Source: Peptostreptococcaceae bacterium (GTDB lineage: Bacteria; Bacillota; Clostridia; Peptostreptococcales; Anaerovoracaceae). From it: DNA of 6,098 nt. Position 1 is the stretch's first letter. Each line of letters opens with the position of its first letter. Below are positions 1 to 5,311 of this stretch, in pieces. Under the pieces are notes generated by a model. That model made no database searches. It was not told the DNA's origin and was given only the letters and a program-made list of their open reading frames with translations. The stretch covers positions 1 through 6,098 of the forward strand of contig JAENWI010000095.1 of the NCBI GenBank assembly GCA_016650115.1, in the 5' to 3' direction. The translations under genes were made by a program, and so were the position numbers.

Positions 1-87
1 AAATGCTTAAATGAAATGCTTAAATGAAATGCTTAAATGAAATGCTTAAATGAAATGCTTAAATGAAATGCTTAAATGAAATGCTTA
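1..87. repeat. 13-bp tandem repeat array, about 6.7 copies, cut by left edge
   Basis: The unit AAATGCTTAAATG repeats head to tail without a mismatch at 1-13, 14-26, 27-39, 40-52, 53-65 and 66-78. A seventh copy at 79-87 breaks off after nine bases, where the sequence turns into TATAAT. The array starts at the first base of the window, so the real copy number is larger or unknown. There are no spacers, so it is not a CRISPR, and the units hold in-frame stop codons (AAATGA), so it is not coding. It lies directly upstream of the rubrerythrin promoter and contributes its likely -35 element. It could be a slippage-prone minisatellite or a set of protein-binding sites; nothing in the sequence decides between them. 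Confidence 0.97.
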
Positions 88-91
88 TAAT
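63..91 (+). promoter_or_regulatory. Probable sigma-A promoter of the rubrerythrin gene
   Basis: A perfect -10 hexamer TATAAT lies at 86-91. Seventeen bases upstream, at 63-68, is ATGAAA, which matches TTGACA at four of six positions. The -35 lies inside the 13-bp repeat array, and the -10 is where the array breaks down. Transcription would start near 98 and give a leader of about 75 nt before the ATG at 175. The match is by eye only, and AT-rich DNA produces chance -10 matches. Confidence 0.5.
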
Positions 92-99
92 CATAAAGT
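85..99 (+). promoter_or_regulatory. Possible PerR-box half-site overlapping the -10
   Basis: The PerR consensus is TTATAATNATTATAA. The sequence at 85-99 matches the left seven bases exactly (TTATAAT) but only three of seven in the right half. It overlaps the predicted -10, where a repressor would block transcription. Reverse rubrerythrins of Clostridium acetobutylicum are known members of the PerR peroxide regulon, which makes the site plausible. Because TTATAAT also contains the -10 consensus, the good half could simply be the promoter. Confidence 0.3.
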
Positions 100-174
100 G
101 TTATACATTTAATATCAAATAATACCAACAAGTAATTAGCGATAAATTTATTGAAAAATAGGAGGATTATTATT

Positions 175-717
175 ATGAAATGGACTTGTTCAGTATGTGG
201 TTATGTTTATGAAGGGCCTGAGCCACCGGCACAATGCCCGCAGTGCAAGGTGTCTGGCGAGAAATTCATCAAGGCAGAAGAAGGTAAAATGGAATGGGCT
301 GATCAACATGTAGTTGGTATTGCTAAAGGTGTGGATCCTGAAATAATTGAAGGATTGAAGGCAAATTTTATGGGGGAATGCACTGAAGTGGGTATGTACC
401 TTGCAATGTCAAGAGTTGCAATTAGGGAAGGTTACCCAGAAATAGGCTTGTATTGGGAGAAGGCGGCTTGGGAAGAAGCAGAACATGCTGCTAAATTTGC
501 TGAACTTTTAGGCGAAGTGGTCACGGATTCAACCAAAAAAAATCTTGAAATGAGAGTTCAGGCAGAAAACGGAGCATGCGCAGGTAAAAAAGAACTTGCC
601 AAGATGGCAAAAGATCAAAACCTTGATGCTATACATGACACTGTACACGAAATGGCAAAAGATGAAGCCAGACATGGAAAAGCTTTTGAAGGTCTTTTAA
701 AGAGATACTTCGGGTAA
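175..717 (+). CDS. rbr: Reverse rubrerythrin (N-terminal rubredoxin, C-terminal diiron domain), peroxide reductase
   Basis: This 180-residue cytoplasmic protein probably reduces hydrogen peroxide, and perhaps oxygen, to water with electrons from an NADH-linked rubredoxin oxidoreductase. Residues 1-35 form a rubredoxin-like domain with two Fe-binding pairs, C5-x2-C8 and C21-x2-C24. Residues from about 45 onward form a ferritin-like four-helix bundle with diiron ligand candidates E68/E71, E101-x2-H104 (in EEAEH), E131 and E164-x2-H167 (in DEARH). Classical rubrerythrins carry the rubredoxin domain at the C terminus. The order here, and the length near 180, match the reverse rubrerythrin (rubperoxin) type of clostridia. 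The start is ATG 175 because GGAGG at 161-165 sits nine bases upstream. A TTG at 151 is in frame but would place that ribosome binding site inside the gene. It is monocistronic, with a promoter and possible PerR site upstream and a hairpin downstream. The family call is firm; the exact oxidant is inferred. Confidence 0.95.
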   Translation: MKWTCSVCGYVYEGPEPPAQCPQCKVSGEKFIKAEEGKMEWADQHVVGIAKGVDPEIIEGLKANFMGECTEVGMYLAMSRVAIREGYPEIGLYWEKAAWEEAEHAAKFAELLGEVVTDSTKKNLEMRVQAENGACAGKKELAKMAKDQNLDAIHDTVHEMAKDEARHGKAFEGLLKRYFG

Positions 718-737
718 AACGGGCAAAACGGGTAAAA
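711..737. repeat. 9-bp tandem repeat, three copies, across the rubrerythrin stop codon
   Basis: The units CGGGTAAAA (711-719), CGGGCAAAA (720-728) and CGGGTAAAA (729-737) are consecutive, and the middle copy has one T-to-C change. The first copy contains the last glycine codon bases and the TAA stop. The third runs into the A-tract before the terminator hairpin. A small slippage duplication is the simplest reading. Confidence 0.8.
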
Positions 738-742
738 AAAAA

Positions 743-776
743 TAATAATCAACGGGCTTTTGCCCGTTGATTATTA
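743..776. terminator. Rho-independent terminator, best in the leftward direction, probably bidirectional
   Basis: A perfect 15-bp inverted repeat (743-757 with 762-776) encloses a TTTT loop. Its GC-rich core is CAACGGGC/GCCCGTTG. On the plus strand the hairpin is followed by AGGATTTTA, a weak U-tract. On the minus strand it is followed directly by nine T residues, the complement of the A-run 734-742. It therefore suits the leftward ABC-transporter transcript best, ending it about 350 nt after its last stop codon, and can also end the rubrerythrin transcript 26 nt after its stop. Confidence 0.85.
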
Positions 777-780
777 AGGA

Positions 781-824
781 TTTTATAATACTTTTGTAAT
801 ATTTTTATAATACTTTTGCAATAC
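781..824. repeat. 22-bp direct repeat, two copies plus a fragment
   Basis: Positions 781-802 and 803-824 are near-identical 22-bp copies beginning TTTTATAATACTTTTG. They differ at T797/C819 and at the last base. A fragment of a third copy (TTTGCAA) follows at 825-831. Each copy contains TATAAT, but no -35 partner is visible at a suitable distance, so I do not call promoters here. Confidence 0.8.
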
Positions 825-833
825 TTTGCAAAT

Positions 834-876
834 AAAAAGGCAGGCATTTATTTTATTAATATTCGCCTGTTTTTTT
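834..876 (+). terminator. Second terminator-like hairpin with T-run
   Basis: AAAAAGGCAGGC (834-845) can pair with GCCTG followed by seven T residues (865-876). This gives a 12-bp stem with two G-U wobbles and a 19-nt AT-rich loop. The T-run at 870-876 forms both the base of the stem and the U-tract, as in many terminators with A/T-rich bases. In the opposite direction the two wobbles become A-C mismatches, so rightward use is favoured. It could act as a backup terminator for rubrerythrin. Confidence 0.45.
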
Positions 877-920
877 ATTTTATTCTACTTTTATTTTATT
901 CCACTTTCATTTTATTCTAC
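873..920. repeat. 16-bp tandem repeat, three copies
   Basis: The copies are at 873-888, 889-904 and 905-920. The unit is TTTTATTTTATTCTAC; the second copy has CCAC in place of CTAC, and the third begins TTTC. The repeat abuts the T-run of the preceding hairpin. No coding or regulatory role is evident. Confidence 0.85.
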
Positions 921-1003
921 CTGTGAACCCCCAACAATTGCATGTATCCTTTATTGTCTAAAATGCGGGAGCTTTTTCACGGGCACTACAACCCGACTGC
1001 TTA

Positions 1004-1092
1004 TACAAGTTATACCAGCTCTACAAGTTATACTAGCTCTACAAGTTATACTAGCTCTACAAGTTATACTAGCTCTACAAGTTATACCAGCT
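1004..1092. repeat. 18-bp tandem repeat, five copies, ending at the permease stop codon
   Basis: The copies are at 1004-1021, 1022-1039, 1040-1057, 1058-1075 and 1076-1092 (the last lacks one base). The unit is TACAAGTTATACTAGCTC. The three inner copies read ACTAGCT while the two outer copies read ACCAGCT, which fits internal expansion of one variant. Two bases of the permease TAG stop (1091-1093) lie inside the last copy, so the array begins exactly where coding ends. Units are contiguous with no spacers, which excludes a CRISPR. Confidence 0.97.
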
Positions 1093-1828
1093 AATTGCTC
1101 CTGTTAAAATGTGCAGCGGTTTTGTCCAGTGCCGCAAATAAAACAAATCCAAGCGTCGCCAGTATGCAAATCCCCCCAAACATGGAAATGTAATCCATTC
1201 TCATCCAGGAATCCTGTATATAATACCCAAGTCCAAATTTCGTCCCGTAATTCTCCGCAAAGAATAAAACGGACAGGGCCGTACCTATGGATATTTTAAC
1301 GCTGGTCAAAATTTCAGCCGTGATGGCGGGGAGTGTTATTTGCGTCAGCTTCTGCATCTTGTTTGCACCTAGGCTTTGCAATATATTGTAAAGCTCCTTG
1401 TCAATATTTTTGACGCCGTCTTTCACCGCGACTATTACAGGAAAGATGGTAATCAATACTATAAGAGTCACTTTAGAGCTGTCTCCTAGCCCGAATAATA
1501 TCATAATAACTGGCAGCAATGCCAATTTTGGAATTGGATAGGTGAAATATACGAGTGGATTCAATATTTTATCAGTCTTTTGACTTTCTCCCATAATCAA
1601 TCCTATGATTGTGCCAAGCACCAGCGAAATTATTATTCCTGCCATCAGCCTTTTAAAACTTACTAGAAAGTGCATGACAATGCCTGCTTCAAATACTTCA
1701 GGGAAATTGGCGTAAACCTCTAAAGGAGAAGGTAAAGCCGAAGATTGAACAAAAATTGAAGCGAAAAACCAGAGTATATTGAACAATAAAAATCCCTGAA
1801 GGAAAAACATCCATCCATTTTTTTTCAT
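1091..1828 (-). CDS. ABC transporter permease, nitrate/sulfonate/taurine (SsuC/TauC) type
   Basis: This 245-residue integral membrane protein would form the membrane channel of an importer of small organic ions or precursors. Hydrophobic segments are visible near residues 8-27, 62-80, 92-113, 119-135, 173-191 and 215-234, about six helices. The family-typical stretch PIPKLALLP...FGLGDSSK spans residues 98-119. The cytoplasmic EAA-like loop that docks on the ATPase lies near 150-170 (SLGANKMQKLTQITLP). The ATG at 1828 overlaps the ATPase stop codon by 4 nt (ATGA), showing translational coupling, and GGAG lies five bases upstream. It is the last gene of the leftward unit, and its stop touches the 18-bp repeat array. 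The substrate cannot be read from the permease. Family assignment is strong; the ligand is unknown. Confidence 0.92.
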   Translation of the reverse strand: MKKNGWMFFLQGFLLFNILWFFASIFVQSSALPSPLEVYANFPEVFEAGIVMHFLVSFKRLMAGIIISLVLGTIIGLIMGESQKTDKILNPLVYFTYPIPKLALLPVIMILFGLGDSSKVTLIVLITIFPVIVAVKDGVKNIDKELYNILQSLGANKMQKLTQITLPAITAEILTSVKISIGTALSVLFFAENYGTKFGLGYYIQDSWMRMDYISMFGGICILATLGFVLFAALDKTAAHFNRSN

Positions 1829-2622
1829 CGCTTCTCCACCTCTCTTATTTCTTCTTTTATAAGGTGGTATACTTTTTTGTAGTTATCATGTTCTTTATAA
1901 TCTTCCTCACCGTAAAGAGGATTTTCAATTATCCTTTTTATTCTGCCGGGGGAATTCCCCATTATAACAATCTTTTTTCCAATATAGATGGCTTCATCGA
2001 TGCTGTGTGTAACAAGAATTGTACTGCACCTGTTCTGTTTCCATACTTTGAGGAATATTTCCGCCGCCTCATCGCGCATAATTGCATCCAGTGCGGAAAA
2101 AGGTTCATCCATCAGAAGTATTTGTGGAGAAAAGCTTAGAGCTCTTACCAGCGCAACCCTTTGCCTTTGCCCACCGCTTAATGTTACGGGGTAACGTTTA
2201 GACAAATTCCCAATTTCCAATTCGTTTAGCAGTCCTTTAACTAATGATTTGGTTTTTTCATCTGCAACCCTTCTAGTAAATATGGATTTTTTATTATTCT
2301 TGAGTCCGATTTTCCTGATTTTTACCGGAAGCAGACAGTTTTCCATAACTGTTTTCCATGGTAATAATCCATATCCCTGGGGAATGTACCCAATTAAGTT
2401 TTTCTTTGTGTTCAACGGAATCCCATCAATTTCTACAACCCCCTGATAATTAGTTATTATTCCGCCAATAACCTTTAAAAGTGTTGATTTTCCACAGCCG
2501 GAGGCACCAATAACTGCAACGATTTCTCCCTTTTCCATAGTCAAATCAACCTTTTCCAAGGCGTTCATTTCTTGCTTATTATTATAGTTTACCGTTAGAT
2601 TTTTTATGCTAATCAATGACAT
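1825..2622 (-). CDS. ABC transporter ATP-binding protein, nitrate/sulfonate/taurine (SsuB/TauB) type
   Basis: This 265-residue ATPase would power the importer from the cytoplasmic face. All motifs are intact: Walker A GASGCGKST (39-47), Q-loop glutamine Q82 in PQGYGLLPW, signature LSGGQ (148-152), Walker B ILLMDE (168-173), D-loop SALD (176-179) and switch H206 (THS). The stretch between Q-loop and signature (about 100-130) is basic and somewhat longer than usual. The start needs care: ATG 2622 has GGAG only two bases upstream, while an in-frame TTG at 2616 has the same GGAG at an ideal eight bases and loses just two residues. I keep the ATG because it gives the family-typical N terminus, but TTG is a real alternative. 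The start region is duplicated just upstream (see the repeat at 2600-2661). The stop overlaps the permease start. Confidence 0.93.
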   Translation of the reverse strand: MSLISIKNLTVNYNNKQEMNALEKVDLTMEKGEIVAVIGASGCGKSTLLKVIGGIITNYQGVVEIDGIPLNTKKNLIGYIPQGYGLLPWKTVMENCLLPVKIRKIGLKNNKKSIFTRRVADEKTKSLVKGLLNELEIGNLSKRYPVTLSGGQRQRVALVRALSFSPQILLMDEPFSALDAIMRDEAAEIFLKVWKQNRCSTILVTHSIDEAIYIGKKIVIMGNSPGRIKRIIENPLYGEEDYKEHDNYKKVYHLIKEEIREVEKR

Positions 2623-2661
2623 ATCTCCTATAGTTTTTTATGCTGATCAATGATATATCTC
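2600..2661. repeat. 34-bp-period duplication of the ATPase start region
   Basis: Positions 2600-2627 and 2634-2661 are 28-bp direct copies, 34 bases apart, differing at only two sites (A2611/G2645 and C2620/T2654). The left copy contains the live ATPase start, the codons for MSLISIK and part of its ribosome binding site. The right copy, upstream in the direction of transcription, carries the same segment, but the ATG has become ATA; it would read ISLISIKN and then hit a stop at TAG. It looks like a tandem duplication of the gene's 5' end with one copy decayed. Confidence 0.85.
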
Positions 2662-2667
2662 ATAACC

Positions 2668-3594
2668 TTACCTGAAAACCGAATCCACATTGATTTCTTC
2701 TGTGATTAGCCCTTTATCCATTGCCCACTGAAATACCTCTTCAACATCGCTTTTAGGAGGAAGTGCATTACTTCTAAAGAAAGGAAGAACTATATTCCCC
2801 TTCATTGCTTCCGGATATCCGACAAAGCTTATTATAATGTCTTCATATTCACTGACAGGTGTTGTATTAATATAATCTGCGCTTTCATCATAAGCCTTGA
2901 AGAACTGTTCAATTGGTACAGCTTTGTCCTTCAACGCTTTAGCTGAAAATGCTATGACTGAAATATATTGACCTGTACTGTCTACTGTTGCAATTTCTTT
3001 CGATCCGGCTAAAATGGCCGCATCAGAAAACGGGTTTGGAAGCAATGCTCCATCAACCTGACCACTTCCTAGCATTTCCATTCTGGCTGGCATCGGCGGC
3101 ACAATAACCTTATCAATTTGACCTGAAATTCCCGCCTCTTTTGCCAGTTTGTCCAACGTGTATTCTATTACTGTATTTTCTGAAATGGCAACCTTTTCCC
3201 CTGCGAAATCGGCAACTGAATTAATCCCGGTGTCTTTTCCTGCCACAAGTGTGAACATTCCATCTGTGATTCCTGATATTCTCATATCTAAACCAGCATT
3301 CTGGTAAATTGCAATCGCTATTTCGTCACAAATAACCCCATCCAGAAGTCCTGCTTCAAGTGCTGCATCTCTGTCTTTTGCCGCCTTAAATATTTCCACC
3401 TGCACGTTCACCCCGTTTGAACTGAAAATTCCTTTTTCCTGTGCAATCGCGAGAGGAACTGCATCAACTGATCCCATCACACCAATGGTTAATTGAGGGG
3501 TTGGTTCTTCTGTTCCCCCTCCAATTCCGGTGCCACAAGATGCCAGGCTAAAAACCATTGCCAACACTGTTAATATAATAATGCTTTTTTTCAT
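2668..3594 (-). CDS. ABC transporter substrate-binding lipoprotein, NMT1/THI5-like
   Basis: This 308-residue protein would capture the substrate outside the cell membrane and deliver it to the permease. Residues 1-19 are a lipoprotein signal: basic MKK, a hydrophobic core, and lipobox LASC with C20 as the lipidated cysteine. A flexible Gly/Glu/Thr/Pro-rich linker (about 21-34) follows. The mature part begins with TIGVMGSVDAVPLAIAQEKG, the usual first strand and helix of nitrate/taurine/thiamine-precursor binding proteins. Two further landmarks are AISENTVIEY near residue 140 and DGALLPNPFSDAA near 180-192. ATG 3594 has GGAG seven bases upstream. The ATPase gene follows after 45 nt, the usual order for an importer. 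Proximity to ubiX, ubiA and ubiD hints at a quinone-related ligand, but the ligand-binding residues do not let me name one. Confidence 0.9.
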   Translation of the reverse strand: MKKSIIILTVLAMVFSLASCGTGIGGGTEEPTPQLTIGVMGSVDAVPLAIAQEKGIFSSNGVNVQVEIFKAAKDRDAALEAGLLDGVICDEIAIAIYQNAGLDMRISGITDGMFTLVAGKDTGINSVADFAGEKVAISENTVIEYTLDKLAKEAGISGQIDKVIVPPMPARMEMLGSGQVDGALLPNPFSDAAILAGSKEIATVDSTGQYISVIAFSAKALKDKAVPIEQFFKAYDESADYINTTPVSEYEDIIISFVGYPEAMKGNIVLPFFRSNALPPKSDVEEVFQWAMDKGLITEEINVDSVFR

Positions 3595-3665
3595 TACAAA
3601 TCTCCATTTCTATAATACTTTTTGAAATATCTATATATACCTTATTTTTTGTTATTCATCGTCGG

Positions 3666-3680
3666 ATTCGACTATCGAAT
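3666..3680. promoter_or_regulatory. Inverted repeat upstream of the lipoprotein gene, possible operator
   Basis: ATTCGA-CTA-TCGAAT is a perfect 6-bp inverted repeat with a 3-nt spacer, about 72 bp upstream of the lipoprotein ATG in the 125-nt gap after ubiX. It has no T-run in either direction, so it is not a terminator. Its size fits a dimeric repressor site, but I do not recognise the motif and see no well-spaced promoter around it. Confidence 0.3.
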
Positions 3681-3719
3681 TTGTTCAGAACTAATGATTT
3701 TTCCAACTATATTGACCTG

Positions 3720-4295
3720 TCATTTCCCCCATTTATTAAATAAATTATGTTCGATTTTTATATAATCAAGGATTTTCCCTACAACGAAATCCACAAGATC
3801 TTCTTTTGTCTGCGGCTTATGATAAAAGCCAGGCATAGCAGGCATGATGGTCCCGCCGCATCTTGAAATTTTGAGCATATTCTCCAGGTGAATCTGGTGA
3901 AGGGGGGTTTCCCTTGGCACAAGGATTAAATCCCGCCTTTCCTTAAGTGCCACATCTGCAGCTCTCATCAGTAAATTCGAAGAAATTCCGTTTGCGATTT
4001 TCCCAAGAGTTCCCATGGAACATGGTACTATGATAACATTGTCAAAATCATAGGATCCACTGGCTACCCCTGCGAAGAGATTGTCGATGTCTTCCACTGA
4101 AAAGTTTTCATATTTATCTTTCAGCCCATTTGACCAAAATTCAAAATCTAAATCAAGCTCATAGGAAAAAACCTTCTTTCCATTTTCCGTTGCGATTAAC
4201 ACGACAAATATCTGGTTTTCAAGAAGAACTTCCACCATTCTCTTCCCATAGATGCTGCCACTGGCACCTGTAATTCCTATAATCGTTTTTTTCAT
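3720..4295 (-). CDS. ubiX: UbiX-type flavin prenyltransferase (makes prenylated FMN for UbiD)
   Basis: The 191-residue protein joins a dimethylallyl group to reduced FMN, giving the prenyl-FMN cofactor of UbiD decarboxylases; it does not itself decarboxylate. The N-terminal FMN-binding loop GITGASGS is at residues 7-14. PCSMGTLGKIANG (91-103) follows a hydrophobic strand, and SSNLLMRAADVALKERR with VPRETPLH (105-133) and MPAMPGFYHKP (151-161) are the usual conserved C-terminal blocks. Length is normal for the family. The ATG at 4295 is preceded by AAGGGG four bases upstream. It lies 122 nt after ubiA and downstream of ubiD, its expected client, which supports a joint role in quinone synthesis. 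In futalosine-pathway naming this would be MqnM. Family call firm; pathway inferred from context. Confidence 0.96.
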   Translation of the reverse strand: MKKTIIGITGASGSIYGKRMVEVLLENQIFVVLIATENGKKVFSYELDLDFEFWSNGLKDKYENFSVEDIDNLFAGVASGSYDFDNVIIVPCSMGTLGKIANGISSNLLMRAADVALKERRDLILVPRETPLHQIHLENMLKISRCGGTIMPAMPGFYHKPQTKEDLVDFVVGKILDYIKIEHNLFNKWGK

Positions 4296-4321
4296 TATTC
4301 CCCTTCATTTCCACCTGTTAT

Positions 4322-4347
4322 CTGGTTAGCCAAACAATACCAACCAG
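4322..4347 (-). other. Small hairpin in the ubiA-ubiX intercistronic gap
   Basis: In the leftward transcript, CTGGTTGG and CTAACCAG can form an 8-bp stem with one G-U pair around a 10-nt loop. No U-tract follows, so it is unlikely to terminate. It lies just upstream of the ubiX ribosome binding site and might protect or process the message, but such a stem can arise by chance. Confidence 0.25.
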
Positions 4348-4417
4348 CATCAAATAATCTGCAATATTAAAATAAATCTATAAAATTAAAACTAACCCCT
4401 GAAACAAAACAAACCCT

Positions 4418-5311
4418 TTAGATCAAGCAGTCGATTAATCCCGCACTTAAAAAAACGAGGCTGATTACCTGATTAATATTATATGATGCCACTTTTACAT
4501 TTGTAAGTTTCTCCGGAGAAACAATCGCATGCTCCAGAACAAAAAGTGCCGCTATGATTCCAAGCCCGGAAAAATAGATCACGCTCAACTCCTTTGCCAG
4601 AAATCCAACAATCACCAACGCACATAAAGCCCCAAAGTGAAAAAATCTGGCAATATTCAGCGCATGTTTCACACCAAATCTGGCCGGAATGGAATGCAGT
4701 CCGTTTGCCCTGTCAAACTCAACATCCTGGGCTCCATAAATAATGTCAAAGCCAGCAACCCATAAGGTATTTGCCGCTCCCATAAAAAATGGAATCCATC
4801 CCATCTGCCCTGTAACTGCAATCCAAGCACCTACCGGTGCGGCAGCGGATGTAATTCCTAAAATCAAATGGCAGGCCCATGTAAACCTTTTCGTGTAGGA
4901 ATAAATTACCATCAGAAATATGGCAAGAGGAGACAGAATAAGACAAAGTGTATTCAGCATCGCCGCACCAAAAACCATCACGGAAAAGCAAACTATTGTA
5001 AATCCTATGACCTCTTTTTTCTTTATCTTGCCCTGAGGAATCTGGCGTTCAGCTGTTCTGGGATTTTTTGCATCAATGCCTGCATCAATAACCCGATTTA
5101 TTGCATTGGCTCCAGTTCTAGCCCCCATAAAGGCAACCAGTATCCAGAATAAAGTTTCCGGTTCAGGCCGCCCGCCGCTTGCAATCAGTAAAGATATCAG
5201 CGCGAAGGAAAGGGAAAAAATAGTATGGGAGAACATAACCAAAGTGCCATAATCTGATGTCTTTTTTATGATTTTTCTGATGATTCTTTTAATGAAATTA
5301 ATCAAGTCCAT
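4418..5311 (-). CDS. ubiA: UbiA-family polyprenyltransferase (MqnP/4-hydroxybenzoate octaprenyltransferase-like)
   Basis: This 297-residue membrane enzyme transfers a polyprenyl chain from its diphosphate to an aromatic acid. The first Asp-rich motif is N72-x3-D76-x3-D80 (NRVIDAGID), followed by ERQIPQG. The second is D196-x3-D200 (QDVEFD), after GFDIIYG and before the conserved SIPARFG. YSYTKRF at 137-143 is another family block. These Asp residues bind Mg2+-diphosphate. About eight to nine hydrophobic helices fill the rest. I choose ATG 5311, with GGAAGG three bases upstream, overlapping the ubiD stop by 14 nt; a GTG at 5329 would add six residues and remains possible because the spacing at 5311 is short. 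Overlap with ubiD and linkage to ubiX point to menaquinone synthesis by the futalosine route (dihydroxynaphthoate prenylation) more than ubiquinone, because the host looks like a Firmicute. The substrate is inferred. Confidence 0.94.
   Translation of the reverse strand: MDLINFIKRIIRKIIKKTSDYGTLVMFSHTIFSLSFALISLLIASGGRPEPETLFWILVAFMGARTGANAINRVIDAGIDAKNPRTAERQIPQGKIKKKEVIGFTIVCFSVMVFGAAMLNTLCLILSPLAIFLMVIYSYTKRFTWACHLILGITSAAAPVGAWIAVTGQMGWIPFFMGAANTLWVAGFDIIYGAQDVEFDRANGLHSIPARFGVKHALNIARFFHFGALCALVIVGFLAKELSVIYFSGLGIIAALFVLEHAIVSPEKLTNVKVASYNINQVISLVFLSAGLIDCLI

Larger units (their letters stand above)
718..1090. other. Gene-free 373-bp stretch between convergent transcription units
   Basis: This region separates the rightward rubrerythrin gene from the 3' end of the leftward ABC-transporter genes. 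It holds two terminator-like hairpins and most of four tandem repeat families (9, 22, 16 and 18 bp). The remaining part, 921-1003, shows only a weak CGGG/CCCG hairpin around 980-995. An open frame exists rightward from a TTG at 826, but it has no ribosome binding site, crosses the second hairpin and is built partly from the 18-bp repeats, so I do not call it a gene. Confidence 0.8.

Noticed and set aside
1..87. CRISPR array
   Set aside because: Units are 13 bp and contiguous with no spacers. The 18-bp array at 1004-1092 fails for the same reason.
151..174. TTG start for rubrerythrin, eight codons upstream
   Set aside because: The GGAGG ribosome binding site would fall inside the coding region, and the ATG at 175 gives the conserved rubredoxin N terminus at the right distance from it.
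781..811. Two TATAAT hexamers in the 22-bp repeats as promoters
   Set aside because: No -35 at 16-18 bp upstream of either, and no gene follows on that strand.
826..1107. Rightward open frame of 93 codons with repeated LQVILA hexapeptides
   Set aside because: It starts at TTG without a ribosome binding site, crosses a terminator-like hairpin and two non-coding repeat families, and the peptide repeat is only the 18-bp DNA repeat read in a frame that happens to stay open. It also runs into the permease gene on the other strand.
1864..2446. Rightward open frames opposite the ATPase gene, and similar ones opposite the permease, ubiA and ubiD
   Set aside because: They are antisense to genes with full motif sets, lack ribosome binding sites and show no recognisable domains.
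2641..2663. 11-codon leader peptide (ATG 2663) as a real gene
   Set aside because: It is made of the duplicated ATPase start region read in another frame, and there is no independent sign of coding. It is kept only as part of the duplication finding.
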